From assembly GCA_027924645.1 (NCBI GenBank), contig BSBN01000254.1:12232001-12296000 (forward strand): a stretch of 64,000 bases of DNA, read 5' to 3'. The notes beneath the pieces were generated by a model that saw nothing but the letters and a program-made list of their open reading frames with translations, was not told the origin of the DNA and did not search any database. This DNA comes from Cunninghamia lanceolata (taxonomy: Eukaryota > Streptophyta > Pinopsida > Cupressales > Cupressaceae). Each line of letters starts with the position of its first letter. The stretch's first letter is position 1. Positions 60,846 to 64,000 of this stretch are shown one piece after another. A program made the translations under genes and the position numbers.

Positions 60846-61379
60846 TGTGATGTTCACAACACGCCCCATTTTGCTCCTTAGCAAAACGAGGACCCCTGCT
60901 GATGTCTTGCTTTTTTTGCTTCTGCTTGTGTTTTTTCTGCTTTCTGGCGGTCTGGTAAAAATGGTCAGGTGCATCATCATCATGATATTGCATGGGGTAG
61001 GTCATCATCATGAGGTCAGTTTGTCAAAGTTCATATTTTGTTGCTGTGACTTCATACTTAGAAAAAGCTTGAAATTTCATGCAGGTTTGCCTTTTACTTC
61101 ATTTAAAAATTCGTCCATATGTGAAAGTTATGCACGGTTAAAGTCTTAGTCAAACCTGATATTCGCAGGAGGATCATCATTTTTTATCCTAAGTCATGTT
61201 GACAGCATCATCATGATCTTGGTCTATCACCCGATAAAAATCATGCAGTCGCAACATCCGGACGTCAATCTTAGGTGGTAGTGCTTTTTACCCATCAAAA
61301 GGCCTTGTGCGCATTATGCAGCATCATGATTTTCTTAGGAGCGTCATATGTTATAAACTCGGTTTTGGTTGCATGATGA

Positions 61380-62820
61380 CGATCATCATCATCATATTTG
61401 AACGCCCCCCCCGATAATATCCTGAGGTTCGAATATCATGATGACATCAGCTTTAAGTCAAGGTAAGTTCCCCCCGTCGAGGTGGTCTGTTGTATCGCGA
61501 GCATCATCATGATATTTCAACATTACCTGATCTTATAGTATCATGCTGATCACCCAGACTTAGAAAAATCCACCTTCGGCATATTTGCATGCGCGTGCTA
61601 TAAACCTATCGCAAGGTCATCATCATGATATTTGCTGAACTTCACGAAGATGATGATGACGACTTCATATCACCCTGATCTTTCACGAGGATCATTTGCT
61701 GAAATTCGCTAAGTGCTGGAAGCATCATCATGATAATTCGAGAAGGAGGATCACCATCTTCATATCCTCCTGATCTCTGGTTAGCGCAAATATCATGATG
61801 ACCACCCTATTTATTAAGAAGTGGTCGATATTACATTTCTCAACAGCATCATCATATTTTGTAATATCACCCTAGCGCAAATATCATGATGACCAGCTCA
61901 TCCTTGTGCTCCGAAAGCGAAATATGATGATGACGTCATCATCATATTTTTTATCCTGTCATATTATCAAGATCATCATGATCTTGTTTGTTCGCTCGAT
62001 ATTTCGCCAGGTCCTCCTGCCGATGAAATACAACCTTTTGCAAGTATCCTGATGATCATCATCATCACATTTTCCCTTCGGCAGGATTTTTTCCCAAACA
62101 TGATCCGGTTGGCGAAATATCATGATGACGTCATGTTCAAGTTTAACGAAGGCTCTAAATATCATGATGACGTCATCCCGATCTGAATAACGAAAAAACA
62201 AATATCCTCCTGATGATCATCATCACATTTTTCCTTCAACAGGATATTTTCCAAAACCCGATCCGGTTCCCAAATATGATGATGATGTCTTATTCTATGT
62301 TCGACAGAAGCTAATATCCTGATGATCATCATCATCATCATTTTTCCTTCAAACAGGATATTTTTTCAAGCACGATCCATTTGCCGAAATATGATGATGA
62401 CGTCCTACTCCAAGTTCGACACAAGCCCCAAATATGATGATGATCTTCATCATGCTGTTTTTTCTCAAGAGGTTTACCTTGGCCGCGAAGGAGTCATATT
62501 CACTTCATCATCCTGATCATGCTCCTTAGGTGACACGATATCACAAATATCCCCCTGATCTTAACCGGACATGATGATGACGTCATCCTTAGCATTTCAA
62601 TAAAGCCCGAATATCATGATGACGTCACCATCATCTTCCTTTCCTCGGCAGCATGATTATATTCATATCCTCCTTTTCTTCTTCAACATGATGATGATGA
62701 TGATGTTGTTCGTTTCTCCATATGCAGAAGTCAAATATCATGATGACATTCATCTGAACCTTCAGGAGGGAGAGCATCATATTTTCTGAATATTATCATG
62801 ATGATGAGGTATATCGACTA
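61380..62820. repeat. ATCATGATGA/TGACGTCA palindrome array
   Basis: At least 14 copies of an AAATATCATGATGAC-like word occur in both orientations. The palindrome TGACGTCA is present exactly at 61931, 62126, 62168, 62578 and 62620, with a one-mismatch copy at 62398. A larger unit with ATCCTGATGATCATCATCATCA, then CAGGATATTTT, then GATCCGGTT is repeated three times (from about 62043, 62202 and 62312). TGACGTCA is a known bZIP (TGA/CREB-type) binding site. Confidence 0.8.
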
Positions 62821-64000
62821 ACCTGTTTTTTGACGCACCGACAGGGATGATCATGCCGATGGGCGGGAAATGAGGCGGTGGACATTTTAAAGCATTTTTT
62901 TGGCGCCTCTGGCATTTTTCGGTCAACGATGGTTGACCCGATCAATTTTGAGCAGCTTGGGCGCATTTTGGACGCGATTTTGGAGTATTTTGGATCTGAT
63001 TTCCGCGATCTTGCGCAGTCACCTGGATTTAAACGCTTATTTTAATTTTCATGCTGTTTTGTGATAAATGGAATACTTATTATTTGTCTTGTCTTGCAGG
63101 CTTGCAGTTGAGGAAGCAGCTGGAAAGTCAATACAGTGACCTCATGGAGGCAGAAGATCTGATCTCAGGAGCAAGAAGATAGGGATGAAATGCAAAGGGT
63201 CAAGGCCATTCAAGTAAAGAAGAAGGTCGCAGCTGAAGGTATTATCACAAAAGACAAACAGAAGTTATTGCCCAGCTGCCGGAACTTCTCAGAAGGGGCA
63301 ATATTTCGCCCAGATTTGACCACTGCTCTGAGATATTTTTGAGAACTGGTTCACCTGCATTCATTGCTGTAACTAGGGGTTTGAACCAGGGGTTCAGTTA
63401 GGTTTTTTCTGTAGTGAGGACAATTAGAATGTCTTTATATTGTGCCTCTCTACACTGTAATACTTTACAACAGGGATTTTAGGAAAGCAATAGTGGCTAC
63501 ACACAGAGATTCTAGGAAAACACAGCAAGTTAGAATAGTTTAGAAGTAGAAGAAGGAGGTCGCCTATTTGTCTGCAGTAAGGTGCGCGTGGAATGTCTGG
63601 CTGCCTTACTGTATCTGTAAAGCTTGTAAGTTCTCTGTAGTATGATCAATGAAACTAAGAGTCATTCTTACATTGTAAATCATGTATGGCTATTCGTTTC
63701 TAATACAATAGAATCTGGAGTTCTGCATCTATCTTCTGAGTGTTCTCCTGCTCTTCTTTGTGTTTTGAAATATCTTCTTTGAGAGCTTGCAATTTTAAAT
63801 GTATGTTTGTGAAAATGCTCAGAACTTACATTTAGGGTTTTTACTGTGGATTTGATCAAACTACTATGGTATTTACATAGTGCATAACAGAAACACTTAG
63901 ATCCTTCGGTAGATTAAGTGAGGTATAGAGTAGATCTTTCTAACTTTTCCCAACCCATCTAAAATATCTAGCTAAAAACGTAGAAATCCAAAGGAAATTG
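62821..64000. other. unassigned right edge
   Basis: Less repetitive continuation of the element starting at 60846. A G/C-richer block at 62,830-63,020 is followed by ordinary AT-rich sequence. No open frame with a known motif is visible. Confidence 0.4.

Larger units (their letters stand above)
60846..64000. mobile_element. left part of another repeat element, probably a long LTR
   Basis: Begins TGTGATGTTCACAACACG precisely where the Copia RT frame is broken. The sequence differs sharply in texture: many CG dinucleotides, ATCATGATGA-type repeats (60,970-62,820), then a less repetitive part with TTGTCTTGTCTTGCAG near 63,080. It runs off the window edge with no PBS, coding domain or TG...CA end found, so LTR status and orientation are inferred from the clean TG start inside another element. 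Candidate target duplication: TTTGT (60841-60845). Confidence 0.45.

Noticed and set aside
60613..61149. 178-codon open frame continuing from reverse transcriptase
   Set aside because: The last ~100 codons lie in the foreign element after 60845 and have no RT similarity; the fusion is accidental.
61380..62820. Possible CRISPR-like spaced repeats
   Set aside because: Units vary in length and orientation, there are no unique spacers of constant size, and the context is a plant genome.

Overview
The window looks like a slice of a large, retrotransposon-dominated plant nuclear genome, most likely a conifer or other gymnosperm. That is inferred from very low gene density, AT-rich spacers, layered LTR retrotransposons primed by initiator Met-tRNA, and an F-box gene family. 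No rRNA, recognisable tRNA, CRISPR or prokaryotic feature was seen.

Layout. 1-9.2 kb: non-genic sequence, a broken minus-strand Copia gag with its PBS and a probable 612-bp LTR, and an ACATGCAA-rich array. 9.2-12.7 kb: a decayed acidic coding region of unknown family, then spacer. 12,722-19,532: a structurally complete non-autonomous LTR element (1.25-kb LTRs, perfect 5-bp TSD ATTAT) whose only recognisable coding content is a Gypsy-type protease region; a 177-bp tandem repeat precedes it. 20.1-20.5 kb: a frameshifted PIF1-type helicase fragment. 22.1-31.9 kb: a tandem duplication of an F-box gene. Copy A (22,447-23,631) is intact. Copy B is a pseudogene split by a 5.7-kb Copia element (24,909-30,634).

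35.5-53.3 kb: a three-layer nest. The oldest layer is an unrecognised, decayed minus-strand gene of about 1,300 codons (35.6-39.5 kb) with a degenerate ~120-bp repeat array upstream of it. Into this layer inserted a TNT1/Tork-like Copia (40,889-52,030). Into that inserted a SIRE/Opie-like element (43,457-49,719) that keeps a partial gag and no pol. 53.3-57.4 kb: LTR-like sequence with duplicated CACGTG-bearing repeats and a second decayed acidic ORF. 57.4-60.8 kb: a second, better-preserved member of the TNT1-like family, cut in its reverse transcriptase by the TG start of another repeat element (60,846 to the right edge). That last element holds an unusual array of TGACGTCA palindromes within ATCATGATGA-type repeats.

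The intact F-box gene is the only gene here that looks able to make a normal host protein. The best leads for novelty are the TGACGTCA array, the apparent alternative-PPT LTR start at 57,374, amber codons shared between two family members, the capsid-less gag element, and the unknown gene at 35.6-39.5 kb. All alignments were done by eye; identities are approximate.
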